This document shows, piece after piece, positions 24,443 through 35,736 of a stretch of DNA of 64,000 nucleotides (the first letter of the stretch is position 1; each line of letters opens with the position of its first letter). Under the pieces are notes generated by a model. That model worked only from the letters and a program-made list of their open reading frames with translations, searched no databases and was not told the origin of the DNA. Source of the stretch: Conus ventricosus (lineage: Eukaryota > Mollusca > Gastropoda > Neogastropoda > Conidae); assembly GCA_018398815.1 (NCBI GenBank), contig CM031622.1, positions 17,688,471-17,752,470 on the forward strand. The letters run 5' to 3'. A program made the translations under genes and the position numbers.

Positions 24443-25399
24443 GCAGCATGGAGATAATAAGAATGAGCCGTGTGGAGATAATAAGAATGAGCAGCATGGA
24501 GATAATAAGAATGAGCGGCGTGGAGATAATAAGAATGAGCAGCGTGGAGGTAATAAGAATGAGCAGTATGGAGATAATAAGAATGAGCCGTGTGGAGGTA
24601 ATAAGAATGAGCAGCGTGGAGATAATAAGAATGAGCAGCGTGGAGGTAATAAGAATGAGCAGTATGGAGATAATAAGAATGAGCAGCGTGGAGATAATAA
24701 GAATGAGCAGCGTGGAGGTAATAAGAATGAGCAGCATGGAGATAATAAGAATGAGCAGCGTGGGGGTAATAAGAATGAGCAGCGTGGAGGTAATAAGAAT
24801 GAGCAGCGTGGAGATAATAAGAATGAGCAGCGTGGAGGTAATAAGAATGAGCAGCGTGGAGGTAATAAGAATGAGGTGTGGAGGTAATAAGAATGAGCAG
24901 CGTGGAGGTAATAAGAATGAGCCGTGTGGAGATAATAAGAATGAGCCGTGTGGAGGTAATGAGAATGAGCAGCGTGGAGGTAATAAGAATGAGCAGCGTG
25001 GAGGTAATAAGAATGAGCAGCGTGGAGATAATAAGAATGAGCAGTATGGAGATAATAAGAATGAGCAGTGTGGAGATAATAAGAATGAGCAGCGTGGAGG
25101 TAATAAGAATGAGCAGCGTGGAGGTAATAAGAATGAGCAGCGTGGAGGTAATAAGAATATGAGATAATAAGAATGAGCAGCATGGAGATAATAAGAATGA
25201 GCAGCGTGGAGATAATAAGAATGAGCAGCGTGGAGGTAATAAGAATGAGCAGCATGGAGGTAATAAGAATGAGCAGCGTGGAGATGATAATGAGCAGCGT
25301 GGAGATAATAAGAATGAGCAGCGTGGAGGTAATAAGAATGAGCAGCATGGAGATAATAAGAATGAGCAGCGTGGAGATAATAAGAATGAGCAGCGTGGA
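24443..25399. repeat. Satellite array, 24-bp unit (part 2)
   Basis: About 40 copies, mostly the AGCAGCGTGGAGGTAATAAG and AGCAGCATGGAGATAATAAG variants. A few copies carry small deletions, for example near 24875, 25158 and 25288. Confidence 0.97.
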
Positions 25400-25615
25400 G
25401 GTAATAAAAGTGAGCAGCATGGACAATTTAAGACTGAGCATTTTGAAAATGATAAGAATGAGCAGCGTGGAGGTAATAAAAATGAGCAGTATGGACAATT
25501 TAAGGCTGAGCATTTTGAAAATGATAAGAATGAGTAGCGTGGAGGTAATAAAAATGAGCAGTATGGACAATTTAAGACTGAGCATTTTGAAAATGATAAG
25601 AACGAGCAGTGTGGA
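25400..25615. repeat. 72-bp higher-order repeat, three copies
   Basis: Copies begin at 25400, 25472 and 25544. Each joins one normal 24-bp unit to two diverged ones (GGACAATTTAAGACTGAGCA and TTTTGAAAATGATAAGAA). It lies exactly between the 24-bp and 23-bp forms. Confidence 0.93.
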
Positions 25616-26210
25616 CATAGTAAGATTGAGCAGTGTGGGAATGATGAGAATGCGCAGTGTGGGAATAATAAGATGCGCAGTGTGGGAATAATAAGATGCG
25701 CAGTGTGGGAATAATAAGATGAGCAGTGTGGGAATAATAAGATGCGCAGTGTGGAAATAATAAGATGCGCAGTGTGGGAATAATAAGATGCGCAGTGTGG
25801 GAATAATAAGATGAGCAGTGTGGGAATAATAAGATGCGCAGTGTGGGAATAATAAGATGAGCAGTGTGGAAAAATAAGATGCGCAGTGTGGAAATAATAA
25901 GATGCGCAGTGTGGGAAATAATAAGATGCGCAGTGTGGAAATAATAAGATGGCAGTGTGGGAATAATAAGATGCGCAGTGTGGGAATAATAAGATGCGCA
26001 GTGTGGGAATAATAAGATGCGCAGTGTGGAAATAATAAGATGAGCAGTGTGGGAATAATAAGATGCGCAGTGTGGGAATAATAAGATGCGCAGTGTGGGA
26101 ATAATAAGATGCGCAGTGTGGAATAATAAGATGCGCAGTGTGGAATAATAAGATGCGCAGTGTGGGAATAATAAGATGCGCAGTGTGGGAATAATAAGAT
26201 GCACAGTGTG
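25616..26210. repeat. Satellite array, 23-bp unit (part 1)
   Basis: About 25 copies of GATGCGCAGTGTGGGAATAATAA with single-base variants. The unit aligns with the 24-bp form after one base is removed. Three copies (69 bp) restore the reading frame, which explains the long open frames here. Confidence 0.97.
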
Positions 26211-27321
26211 CAGGCTGGGGAACTCTCCTCGGATCCGAGGATTTCCGAGATTTTTTAAAATGACTTCCGAGGAAAAAAAAGATCGTCCGAGGAAAAAAAA
26301 AATCCGCTGAGAAAAAAAAAATCGCGAAGGACTTGATCACTCCCGAGTCCAGTACCGTTCCGTATCCAGTATTTCCAATCCAGTTTTAGTGATAAGGCAG
26401 TTCCGCCCGCGGTTGTGAGGGTATTTCCGCGAGCTTTAGGAAGCCATTGCCGAGGCGGGCGCATCAGTCTGCGAACGCAATATTCGCAGTCATTTTCTGC
26501 ATCTTTCACGAGTCAAAATGTCGTGTGTATCACGCATCGTAAATCGTGGCGAGTCGTTTGATGAAGGATCGATTGCCAACAAATGGAGATGGGACTGGAC
26601 TGAAAAATCAACGAAAGTGGCGGGTTACGATCAGCGAGTTTCAACTTGCATTCGCAAAGTGAACAAGGCTGGAGTTGCTCGCTGCCTACTGTGTGCAAAG
26701 GAGTTGCTGTGTAAAGATATAATGAGTCACTGAGTGTTAACTATTACTATTACATATATATATATTTTTTGCATTAAACTATTTCCATTAATTTGACTTT
26801 GAAGAAGTTTGACTTTGAGGTTGATGCATCATTAGTACTGAAGAACTACCTGTTTATGGGCCTCAGTGTGTGAAGACTGAACAGTTAAAGCAGGCGCTTC
26901 ATTACACTAAGAAAGTGGAGTGAGTGTTGACTATATACTAGACTGATGTCAGTATTTGACTTTGAATATATCCGTGGGTGATGCTTCATTTAGCAGAGAC
27001 ATACACTGAACATTACTGGGACTCAATTTGTAAAGACTGAACTATTGAACTTATGAAGCAAGGCACTACAGCACATCAACAAAATGAAATAAAGTAAGTT
27101 TTTTTTTTTTTTTTATTTCTTTGCATGCTGCATGTAAATATGTTTTAGTTTGGTTTCTTTGCATGCCACAGGGTAATTTGCCTATCACCAGAAGCCACGA
27201 AAGGGTCTTCAAAAGTGCTCAAAATCAATTTCGTTGCCCCTGGACCCCACCGGGGCCTAGGCGGCCCCTGGACCCCAGCCTATTTTTCAGAGATTTTTTT
27301 GATCAGCTGTTCCCCAGCCTG
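26211..27321 (+). mobile_element. CAGG...CCTG element inserted in the satellite (copy 2)
   Basis: The 1.11-kb insertion has inverted ends CAGGCTGGGGAAC (left) and GTTCCCCAGCCTG (right), 13 bp perfect. It is flanked by AGTGTG on both sides (26205-26210 and 27322-27327), although the satellite itself contains this word. Subterminal repeats TCCGAGGA occur at 26226-26300. A short zinc-finger frame lies at 26518-26733. Before the right end is GGACCCCACCGGGGCC and GGCGGCCCCTGGACCCC. It is too short to encode a full transposase, so it was probably moved by a relative. Confidence 0.82.
26518..26733 (+). pseudogene. N-terminal zinc-finger exon of the element, truncated
   Basis: An ATG frame of 71 residues carries NKWRWDW in its first half and RCLLCAKELLCKD...H near its end, the first half of a C2H2/BED-like finger. 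The NKWxWxW motif recurs in copies 3 and 4 (28911 and 35417 frames), so it is a family mark. No continuation of the transposase was found before the right end of the element. Confidence 0.45.
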
Positions 27322-27975
27322 AGTGTGGGAATAATAAGATGAGCAGTGTGGGAATAATAAGATGCGCAGTGTGGGAATAATAAGATGCGCAGTGTGGGAA
27401 TAATAAGATGCGCAGTGTGGGAATAATAAGATGAGCAGTGTGGGAATAATAAGATGCGCAGTGTGGGAATAATAAGATGCGCAGTGTGGGAATAATAAGA
27501 TGCGCAGTGTGGAAATAATAAGATGCGCAGTGTGGGAATAATAAGATGCGCAGTGTGGGAATAATAAGATGCGCAGTGTGGGAATAATAAGATGCACAGT
27601 GTGGGAATAATAAGATGCGCAGTGTGGGAATAATAAGATGCGCAGTGTGGGAATAATAAGATGCGCAGTGTGGGAATAATAAGATGCGCAGTGTGGGAAT
27701 AATAAGATGCGCAGTGTGGAATAATAAGATGCACAGTGTGGGAATAATAAGATGCACAGTGTGGGAATAATAAGATGCGCAGTGTGGAAATAATAAGATG
27801 CGCAGTGTGGGAATAATAAGATGCGCAGTGTGGGAATAATGATAATGCGCAGTGTGGAAATAAAAACAGAATGCGCAGTGTGGGAATAAAAACAGAATGC
27901 GCAGTGTGGGAATAATAAGATGCGCAGTGTGGGAATAATGATAATGCGCAGTGTGGAAATATAAGCAGAATAAGC
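27322..27975. repeat. Satellite array, 23-bp unit (part 2)
   Basis: About 28 more copies of the 23-bp unit. The last few near 27840-27975 have extra bases (AATGATAATGCG, AAAAACAGAATGCG), which marks the decaying edge of the array. Confidence 0.97.
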
Positions 27976-28910
27976 AGTGTGCATAGAAGATAAGACAGTA
28001 AAGAAAAAGGAAGAGAAAGATGTTATGCTCCAATCAGGAGATAAAATCATGTGGTTAAATTTTGGCTGTCTCTGAGTGATAAATAGCAATGAACATGCTA
28101 TTCTCCTTACCTTGTGAAATTTAGCTGACTTGGTGTAGGCTTGCACAGAAGCACAGGCTGGATGACGCCGAAAACATTCAGATCGAGATTATGAACAGAA
28201 AAAATGATGTGAAAAAAATTATGTGAAAGAATTCCGAAAAGTATGCGGGACTCGCCTAAAACATACAGATCACCAAAACCATGCCCTTCCACTAACCCAA
28301 TACGCAGTCAGATTGCTTTTGTATGAGTTGTGTGCTCCAGTTCTGTTAACCCTTTTACCGCCAGACGTTCTATTTTGCATAAAATCCCCATCGCCAGCCA
28401 CTTTAAAAAAACAACTCTATTTCATACCAGCATATGTGAAACGCGGACATCTCTGTAACTAAACAAGCAATTCCAGCATGGGAATTGTCAGCGAAAACGC
28501 TGAATTTCCGCGGCAGTAAAAATTTGCTTTCCGCGAAAACGAAATTGCGTCCGCGAAAAAAAAAATCGGGGTACAAAAAATAAAAGCACCGGTTTTAGCT
28601 GTTGCTGAACTAGGTCTCGGCTGGCCTAGACCAAAGATAGTTACGCCCTAACGAAGGGGCGTACAGTCTTTGCCTAACCAAGTTATACTAACGCGAGCGA
28701 TATCTCGTTCTCTGTTCTCGTCTCACGCGAAGTTTGGGTATGGACGATCGAGACTATGCGGAACGCAGCGTACTGTGTTTGCGGCTGCGAACGCCTCCTC
28801 AGTTACCCGAATCGCCAGCAACACAGCTATTAACTCTCGCGGCAGCCCAAATTTGTGAATGTCGTGACTTTCTGCGCATGCGCAAAACTTTGAACAGGCG
28901 AGTTTTCAAC

Positions 28911-29172
28911 ATGGCGTGCCTTGGTCGTGTGGTAAACTATCGCGATCCGTTCGAAGACAAAGTGCCCAAATAAATGGAAATGGGAGCGGATATTTGTATT
29001 GTGGAGTGGAAATCGAGATGTAGTAAAGGAAGGAGCGCCTTGGGACGCGCTTTCGCAAGATAAATATCAGTGGAGCTGCACGGTGTATTGTCTGCACAAA
29101 GACGTATCTTACGCCATACGTGGTGTTTCAACACTGACTGACCATCTCCCCCTCAAAGAAGCATCTGGATAA
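28911..29172 (+). pseudogene. N-terminal zinc-finger exon of copy 3, frameshifted
   Basis: From the ATG at 28911 (MACLGRVVNYRDPFEDKV) the frame ends at 28972. The adjacent frame continues with NKWKWERI and then SCTVYCLHKDVSYAIRGVST and LTDH, a C-x2-C ... H finger with the family's NKWxWxW motif in front. A single indel at about 28970 separates the two parts. A GCCAG|GTAAGA donor-like site follows at about 29208. Confidence 0.45.
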
Positions 29173-29211
29173 GTGTGCGTCTCTGGAAAGTAATCAACGT
29201 TTGCCAGGTAA

Positions 29212-29590
29212 GATTCTTCTCAGTGACAGCAGTAAACAAGGGAGCTGCTTGTGTGACATTCTTCTCAGTGACAGCAGTAAACAAGCTCAGTGACAGCAGT
29301 AAACAAGGGAGCTGCTTGTATGACATTCTTCTCAGTGACAGCAGTAAACAAGCTCAGTGACAGCAGTAAACAAGGGAGCTGCTTGTATGACATTCTTCTC
29401 AGTGACAGCAGTAAACAGGGGAGCTGCTTGTATGACATTCTTCTCAGTGACAGCAGTAAACAGGGAGCTGCTTGTGTGACATTCTTCTCAGTGACAGCAG
29501 TAAACAGGGAGCTGCTTGTGTGACAGTCTTCTCAGTGACAGCAGTAAACAGGGGAGCTGCTTGTGTGACAGTCTTCTCAGCAGTAAACTT
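29212..29590. repeat. Tandem repeat of about 45-60 bp within copy 3
   Basis: Repeated blocks contain TTCTTCTCAGTGACAGCAGT followed by AAACAAGGGAGCTGCTTGT, with some copies missing part of the unit. Each block carries a pyrimidine tract plus CAG, that is, a potential splice acceptor. Confidence 0.9.
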
Positions 29591-30388
29591 CAAATACCTT
29601 CCTGTTTTCTCTTCAGAGATACTTGCCTCAGCTCTAGAGGTAATGCCTGGTGCCAGTGTCTGTAACCAGTTTCAAGTGAATGTGTGCAGGCTTAACTTTT
29701 CTTTTGTGTGTGGGGGGGTGTTCTTGTTTGGTTGGTTGACCAGTTGGTTGGTTGGTTGATTGGTGATTGTTTGGATTGGTTGGGTTGGTTGATTGTTGTT
29801 TTGTTTTTGTTGTTTGTTTTGTTTGTTTTTTGAGCCTGTGTGATCTTTGTAGTCAGCTGGAGATAAACTTATAGAACTGAATAAAAACATTTTGTGTGAA
29901 AATTGTTTTTGTTTGTTGTTTTAATGCTAATTTACTTCATTTTTTTTTACGTTCATAAATCCATAAAAATGAAGTCAGGATAGCCCAGATTGCACAGATT
30001 TTGATCTTGAAAAAAAAAAATTTTCCGGGGGGCATGCCCCGGACCCCCCTAGATTTCAGAGTTTTCCCTTTCAGTCAATTCCCATGCCTGAATTCTCATG
30101 CTATTGTTTTTGTAAAATGGTGGAGATACACTGAATTTTTATTATAACATGTTAGTAATGGTCAGTCAACAACAACTCCAAATTTTGTAGTAATTTCAAG
30201 TGCAAGAAAAACGCAAAATAGAGAAAATGAATGTTATCTTTCTTCTCAACGTAAAAGAGAAGAAAGCATGCCAACAAACTCTCAGCAAGGAGCAAACATA
30301 CCCCACTCACAAATGAAGACCAGAAAGTATGGTATATCCAACAGAAAAATAGAAGAAACAGCCATAAATCCAACTACTCCAATAGCAG

Positions 30389-30436
30389 GGAACACACACA
30401 CACACACACACACCCCACACACACCACACACACACA

Positions 30437-30474
<38 letters not shown>

Positions 30475-30606
30475 CACACACACACACACACACTCACTCA
30501 CTCACAAACACACTCATTCTATGCATAACTGATACACATGAAAGAAAGAACAAGGGAACCACACACACACACACACACACACGCACACCACACACACACA
30601 CGCACA

Positions 30607-30655
<49 letters not shown>

Positions 30656-30656
30656 A

Positions 30657-30702
<46 letters not shown>
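30389..30702. repeat. (CA)n tracts with CCA and CG interruptions
   Basis: Two long CA blocks (about 30389-30525 and 30561-30702) flank a short unique piece. Open frames here (HTHTHT, CVCVCV) are repeat artefacts. Confidence 0.97.
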
Positions 30703-30705
<3 letters not shown>

Positions 30706-31559
30706 CCTTTCACTGTTGAAAGCAATATTTTATGAAAACAAAGTCATTCACTTTCCTGTTTGTCTCTGGCACCTGGGAGCCATTCAAGCTGATCATAATT
30801 CCTACTCAAACGCATCTCTGTTGCTCACCTCTGACACGTGTCAGTCGACCACGCCCCCATCAACCTCAGCTGTGTTCGAAGTTCATTGCCTTTTACTAGT
30901 CTTAGCTGTTCATCTTGCTTGCTGTTTCACATACACTTTCAACTGTCAGTCACTGCTGGTTGGCTCAATGTCAAAACACTGGGCACACGCACTGGGCCTG
31001 AGTCTGGTCTGATCTCTCATCTTCTCTTTTCCCCCCCACCAATCAGCGTGTGTCTAACGCTTCACTTTGCAGTAGTTCGGTTAAGCTCTCACTATCCCAT
31101 AATGTTTCCTGGTCACTATCTGGTCTTCTTCATCTGAATCAGGATCAACTGACTGTCTATTCAATATTTCCAGCACCTGATCTGCGATAAATGTATGGCA
31201 GGGTTGAGTACATGAAGTGATTGTTTGACATCATAGTAAATGGGAAAACAATTGGTATAAAATCGATAAAAACACTTAGCTGAACAGCACTCTGATGAAG
31301 CAAGTGGCTGTGAGCACAGGTCGGGAATCCCCCAACTATGATGTTTATAGCTGCATTCTATCTCATCAACTTGAAGAGGGAGAGTATCAGGAGTTAGGTA
31401 ACCCTAATTGGTCGCATTTCGGCGACGTCAGTGGTGAGCCACGTGGTCGCAGGCGTAAGGGTTAAAAACTCCAGATTATGCATTTCATGCATCATCTTTT
31501 TAAAAAAATTTTAAGTCCATGAACTATAAGGAAGGAAGGCAAACTACAACCACAGGGTG

Positions 31560-31660
31560 AAACAGAGATGGCCCAGTGGGTTGAGCTGCCAGGCACCCCA
31601 TGACTGTGTGCCTGTGGAGATGGCCCAGTGGGTTGAGCTGCCCTTCAAGATAAACACAAG
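31560..31660 (+). repeat. Duplicated tRNA-like word, possible SINE head
   Basis: AGATGGCCCAGTGGGTTGAG followed by CTGCC occurs twice (about 31567 and 31619). The word resembles the A-box portion of a tRNA-derived SINE such as the one at 48780, but no B box is clear. Confidence 0.35.
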
Positions 31661-31997
31661 TGCCAGCTTGTTGCCCGCTATTCAGCTAGTTCTGCCTACT
31701 GTCTCGATGTAGCCTGTACTTGCAGTGTGTGTTCACTTCAGACTTCCAGCTGAAAAGTGTGGTGAACAGAAAGCCAATCACTCATTAGTGAACAGGCAGC
31801 AGAGACAGAAACAACCACATCAGCTAGAACTGTGAATGCCTTCACTATGCACAATGGAACTCTGACTAGTGAAAGGTGAAGATAGTTACCTTTCCCCCTC
31901 TACATCTGTTACAATTATAACTACCCATCCATCCATATCATTGTCACTTGATGTTTTCTGAAGTTTACAATGGTGTCTGTGTGTTCATCTGTGTCAG

Positions 31998-32136
31998 CAT
32001 CTAGATTGATAGCAGAACTGGCGTTGCTGAACCTTAATCTGCCGGCCAGGGTGTGGCTGCCAGTCGCTGAAAACAGCAACCACCATGTGTTCGAATCCCT
32101 CACACACAGGCAGTGGTCTTGAACTCCAAGGAGAAG
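31998..32136 (+). CDS. PI4KB: PI4KB exon (LPARVWLP region) with a one-base deletion
   Basis: The exon follows GTGTCAG and ends AAG|GTGTGTG. With the single base left by exon 18555-18645 it reads T-SRLIAELALLNLNLPARVWL, then PVAENSNHHV. This matches the hallmark LPARVWLP segment of PI4KB. After the His-His-Val codons the frame breaks. From the next frame it reads RIPHTQAVVLNSKEK, joining cleanly to APYMMY in the next exon. The exon is 139 bp where 140 is needed, so one base is missing at about 32087-32091. Without that base the message meets a stop within about ten codons. Confidence 0.9.
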
Positions 32137-33603
32137 GTGTGTGCTCTCTTTGTTTTGTGATATTTTTGTTTTACTTTGGTGGGTAATTTCTTTTTTACTG
32201 TATGTATTAGGTTTGTTTTGTTTTGTTTTTGTTTTTAATCTGATTGCACATGGTCATTACTTGTCAGTTATCTGATGTATGCATGAGATGCATGTTAGGA
32301 GTTGCATTCTAAATTAGAGAAATTGAAAGGGAAGGGAAGTTTATCAGTGTTTTGTGATGAGATTTGGGGAAGAGGAATTTGGGATATGTGATTTGTTAGC
32401 ACACATTTTTACCTCCCCTTCCCACATCCTTTCCCCTTCCAGTCTCCCCTTCCCCTCCTCTAGTCACCTTCTTTTGCCTTTATCCCACCAGATGTTTACA
32501 CTGATGAATGGAGGATTTTTGTGGGAACACTACTGAGCCATTTGCTGCACCCCACCCCCTTCACATTCCCACATGCCTTGTTGCCGGGGGCACTTGTGTC
32601 TCCATCCCCCTCCGACACTTCTTACTTTCTCATCCTATATTTCTTCAGCCAACTAGTATGAAATATGTTTTGTTTTGCTTGTTTGTTTTTTGTGGTCAAC
32701 ATTATTTTATGAAGAATGCAGCACAAACAGGATGGTTTCTGTCATTTTAACATGAAAATTAGAGTGCAATTTTTTTTTAAATGATCAGCCTCCTGTTTGA
32801 AACACAAGCCTGGTCATACTCATCAGTAGCTGGGTACTTCTTCAGGAAATCTCTGAAGATGAAACACAAGCACTGGTCATACTCATCAGTAGCTGGGTAC
32901 TTCTTCAGGAAATCTCTGAAGATGAAACACAAGCACTGGTTCATACTCCATCAGTAGCTGGGTACTTCCTCAGGAAATCTCTGAAGAATTAGGGAGGGGA
33001 AAAGTCAGCTTGAGAGTTAAAGAAACAGAGGAAACAATCAGATTGGGATGCTGTGTCTCCTGAACACATGGTCTGTCAGTCGGTAAAATATATGTGCCAC
33101 AGCCTGGAATGGATTTCATTGAAGTTCTCAGATCACCTTAGTTGGTAACTGAAGCAAAGTTGTTGGTTTCACTGCTCCTATCTTGCACTTGTTTTAACTT
33201 TTGTCCCTCCTCCATCCTCTTCACCCTTGCACTGACACCTTCCCGTTGCCCTCAAGTTTCCATGATTGTTTTAGTATCGGCCTTCTTTTATTTGAATTTC
33301 TTTTTCCCCCAATTTTACCAGTCTCACTGCTTGCTTGCTTTTCTATTTTCCTCAGGTCTCACCTTTCTAGAATTAATTGTATGGCATGTCATTAATTTCA
33401 TTTATCATATAGTATGCATTGTTGTACTACGATTTCTCTCCCTCCTGTTTTTAATGTTTTATGATGTTATCGGGGAAAGTGGATGTTGAAATTTACCAAA
33501 ATCTCTCCAGAACAACTCATCCATTGATGAGTACAGCAGTTGTGAGAGTGTCCTTTTCCTCATAAATCTTCTTCAAGTTGCTGCACGGTCTGGTTGGGTG
33601 CAG
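32137..33603 (+). other. PI4KB intron, 1.5 kb
   Basis: The intron contains a tandem repeat at 32790-32985. The remainder is T-rich and shows nothing recognisable. Confidence 0.75.
32790..32985. repeat. About 63-bp tandem repeat, three copies
   Basis: Three copies of a unit containing AAACACAAGCACTGGTCATA, CATCAGTAGCTGGGTACTTC and AGGAAATCTCTGAAGA, with one-base indels in the third. Confidence 0.92.
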
Positions 33604-33840
33604 GCACCCTACATGATGTACGTGGAGATCCTGCACTGTGAGAACCCCTTCACCAGCTCCCTGCCAGCAAGATGCTGGACAACACCCATGCGCTTCACCC
33701 GCTCCGAGGAGGACCTCACCCACTTCAACCACCGCACCACCACCTACCAACTCCTCACCCGCACTGAATTCAGCGTGTACGGCGGCACTGACTTTGACGA
33801 TGCTGATTGCTGGTCTCAAGAGGATGATGAGATTATGTCG
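33604..33840 (+). CDS. PI4KB: PI4KB exon (APYMMYVEIL segment)
   Basis: The exon lies between GTTGGGTGCAG and GTTAGTG. It opens in phase 0 with APYMMYVEILHCENPFTSSLPAR, corresponding to [23 protein letters not shown] in vertebrates (from memory), and continues into the acidic loop ending FDDADCWSQEDDEIMS. Its 237 bp give 79 complete codons. The middle (CWTTPMRFTRSEEDLTHFN) is the weakly conserved RSVENLP-type stretch. It is unusually GC-rich compared with its introns, as expected of coding DNA here. Confidence 0.92.
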
Positions 33841-34064
33841 GTTAGTGTCTAGACGATTTCTTTTTCACCAGGTTTTGTTGAGAATTTTTTTTTCTCAAAC
33901 ATTTCACTTTGTATTAACAAGAAGTATTGTAGGTTATGGTGAACTGCCTTTTATTTTCTTTGGAAAAGGATGAAGGGACAGGAGGAGGGAGGAGGGAATT
34001 GTAGGGGGGGAGGGATTGGGCTTATAGGATACCACGTAATTAGCCTTTCTGTCAAGAATGATTG

Positions 34065-34345
34065 CCTAGTTACAAAACCATTGTGGATGGGCATCCTTCC
34101 TTACAAAACCATTGTGGATGGGCATCCCCCTTACAAATCCATTGTGGATGGCATCCCCCCTTACAAATCCATTGTGGATGGGCATCCTTCTTACAAATCC
34201 ATTGTGGATGGGCATCCCCCTTACAAATCCATTGTGGATGGGCATCCCCCCTTACAAATCCATTGTGGATGGGCATCCCCCTTACAAATCCATTGTGGAT
34301 GGGCATCCCTCCTTACAAATCCATTGTGGATGGGCATCCCTCCTT
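34065..34345. repeat. 30-31-bp minisatellite, nine copies
   Basis: Nine copies of CCTTACAAATCCATTGTGGA plus TGGGCATCCC, varying in the number of C. It starts about 225 bp after a PI4KB donor site. Confidence 0.95.
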
Positions 34346-35416
34346 TAGAGGGGGCCTCACCATCCATCATGAACTTGCTCATAACACTTGTTTATTTTGT
34401 TGTTGTTTGTTTTATAGCTTACTGTCCTCTCCAGTATCTCATCACTTTCTTTTGCTTCAGTAATGAGCAGATATTCCCTCCTCCAGCTCCCAACCATCCC
34501 CTTTGTCACTTTATTTTCCTGTATGTTGGGTGTTTGTGTTTTTCAGATTTGTTTGGGTTTTGTTTGTTTTTCTCAGAAAGTTGATTTCTTTCTTGTTTTT
34601 CTCCTTATCAGTGCCACTATGCAGATTAAGAAATAAATTCTTGCATTGTGTGAATATATAAAAACTGGTCTGGTCTGACCCTCTTGTCTCCTTGTTTTCC
34701 ACGATCCTTTAGGACATTTTCAAGACAACTACCATAGTGCTTATTATGATCTGTCACCAGCTGTGTTCTGTGAAGTGATTATGTCTGATACCACAAACAT
34801 GCGAACTATGCTAGCATTAACTAGTCTTAGAATGTGCATGTTTCTGGGCAGTTGCCATTTTCATGCTCAGTTTTGGTGCAATTTAATTGCAGTTATGGAG
34901 GTGTGGCTCGTTTTCTGTGCTTTCGACCAAGTCAGGCTGTGTTGTTAAGTGTGTTTGATTTTGAAAACAAATTTTAAGATGATCCAGGCCTGTTCAGGAT
35001 TAGATCACACTTTGCAATCTGTATTACCTCCATCATGAAAGAAGGCTTTACTGGCGTCTGTTCAGGTATGGGAATTTTCCGCCGAAAGGCGGATTTCGCC
35101 GATTTGGAGGCTCCAGGGGCTGTTTCTGAGATCGATGTAAATCCGTTGAGAAAACTGGGGGGGTATATGTATAGTGAGGTTTGTTTTTCGTAAGCAAAAG
35201 CTTGGATCGCTATTTTGTTCTCGATCGGTTTGTTCTCAAATGGAAAACTTCCAGCTTGTTTGGGCACCCAGGGACAGATTACAGTGAATAATGGAATTCG
35301 GCTTACCAAAACTACAAAGAAGGGAAGTAATCCCTTAGCTGTGAAAAGTGCCATTTGCGGATTCCGGCGCCATATTGTCTTACAAGTTGCACGTCCAAAG
35401 TTCCGAAGTCATCAAC

Positions 35417-35526
35417 ATGTTCCGACAAATCACCGAGAATGAGAAAGTTTTGGCCACGGAGATCGATTCCTCTGTGAAAAACAAGTGGAACTGGAAGTGG
35501 CTGGAGGAAGATGTGCATACAACAGT
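35417..35526 (+). pseudogene. Zinc-finger frame of copy 4, interrupted by copy 5
   Basis: The frame begins MFRQITENEKVLATEID and contains NKWNWKWLEEDVH, the NKWxWxW family motif. It is cut at 35526 by insertion of copy 5. Beyond that copy's right-hand target duplication (37150) the same frame continues through TLSCGKETVSHKM to about 37240, so the frame spans the insertion. The continuation holds a Cys and a His in finger-like spacing but not a full C2H2 motif. Confidence 0.5.
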
Positions 35527-35736
35527 CAGGGATGAAAACTCCTCCGCCGTTTCCGCCGTCTCCGCCGTTATTTTTTCGCATCTCCGCCGAAAGAAAAAGT
35601 CTCCGCCGAAAAATTATTCGAAGAATGATGCGCAGAAACGATCTCAACTTGTCTGCACAGCGAATTTCTTCTCTGTCGGTAATGTTCTCAAACGGCGTAG
35701 TTCTCATTCTGTTTCCTTCCAGTATCATTTATCATC

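Larger units (their letters stand above)
28474..30090 (+). mobile_element. CAGG...CCTG family element (copy 3)
   Basis: The left end is CAGCATGGGAATTGTC and the right end, read inward, is CAGGCATGGGAATTGACTG. AATTC flanks both sides (28469-28473 and 30091-30095). Subterminal motifs are TTTCCGCGGC and TTTCCGCGAAAA at 28505-28560. A zinc-finger frame follows at 28911. A CCGGGGGGCATGCCCCGGACCC palindrome lies near the right end (30025). It contains a tandem repeat at 29212-29590. It is about 1.6 kb, larger than copy 2, but has no intact transposase. Confidence 0.72.
28346..31465. mobile_element. Possible TTAA-flanked element, heavily invaded
   Basis: TTAACCCTTTTACCGCCAGA at 28346 and, inverted at the other side, TTAACCCTTACGCCTGCGAC ending at 31465 could be the two ends of one piggyBac-type element with TTAA target duplications. 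The ends match well only over the first six to eight bases. The interior is almost entirely other elements (28474-30090 and CA tracts). The pairing is tentative. Confidence 0.25.
18646..31997 (+). other. PI4KB intron, 13.4 kb, repeat-filled
   Basis: This is the largest intron. It holds a piggyBac relic, a two-form satellite with two invading elements, a zinc-finger element inside a possible TTAA element, and long CA tracts. The stretches 18650-19500, 22400-23380 and 30720-31450 contain no feature I can name. The two small exon-like pieces at about 22964 and 29610 are excluded because the flanking exons join directly in phase. Confidence 0.8.

Noticed and set aside
24355..26340. 661-codon open frame on the minus strand, and similar frames of 200-400 codons on both strands over 23385-27975
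   Set aside because: They are produced by 24-bp and 23-bp satellite units lacking stops in several frames at once. There is no conserved start, splice structure or non-repeat domain.
29610..29631. About 22-bp exon-like piece (TTCTCTTCAG ... GTAATG)
   Set aside because: It lies inside a transposable element, and the neighbouring PI4KB exons need nothing between them.
33970..34584. 204-codon frame over the 30-bp minisatellite
   Set aside because: It encodes only the repeated unit and flanking intron.
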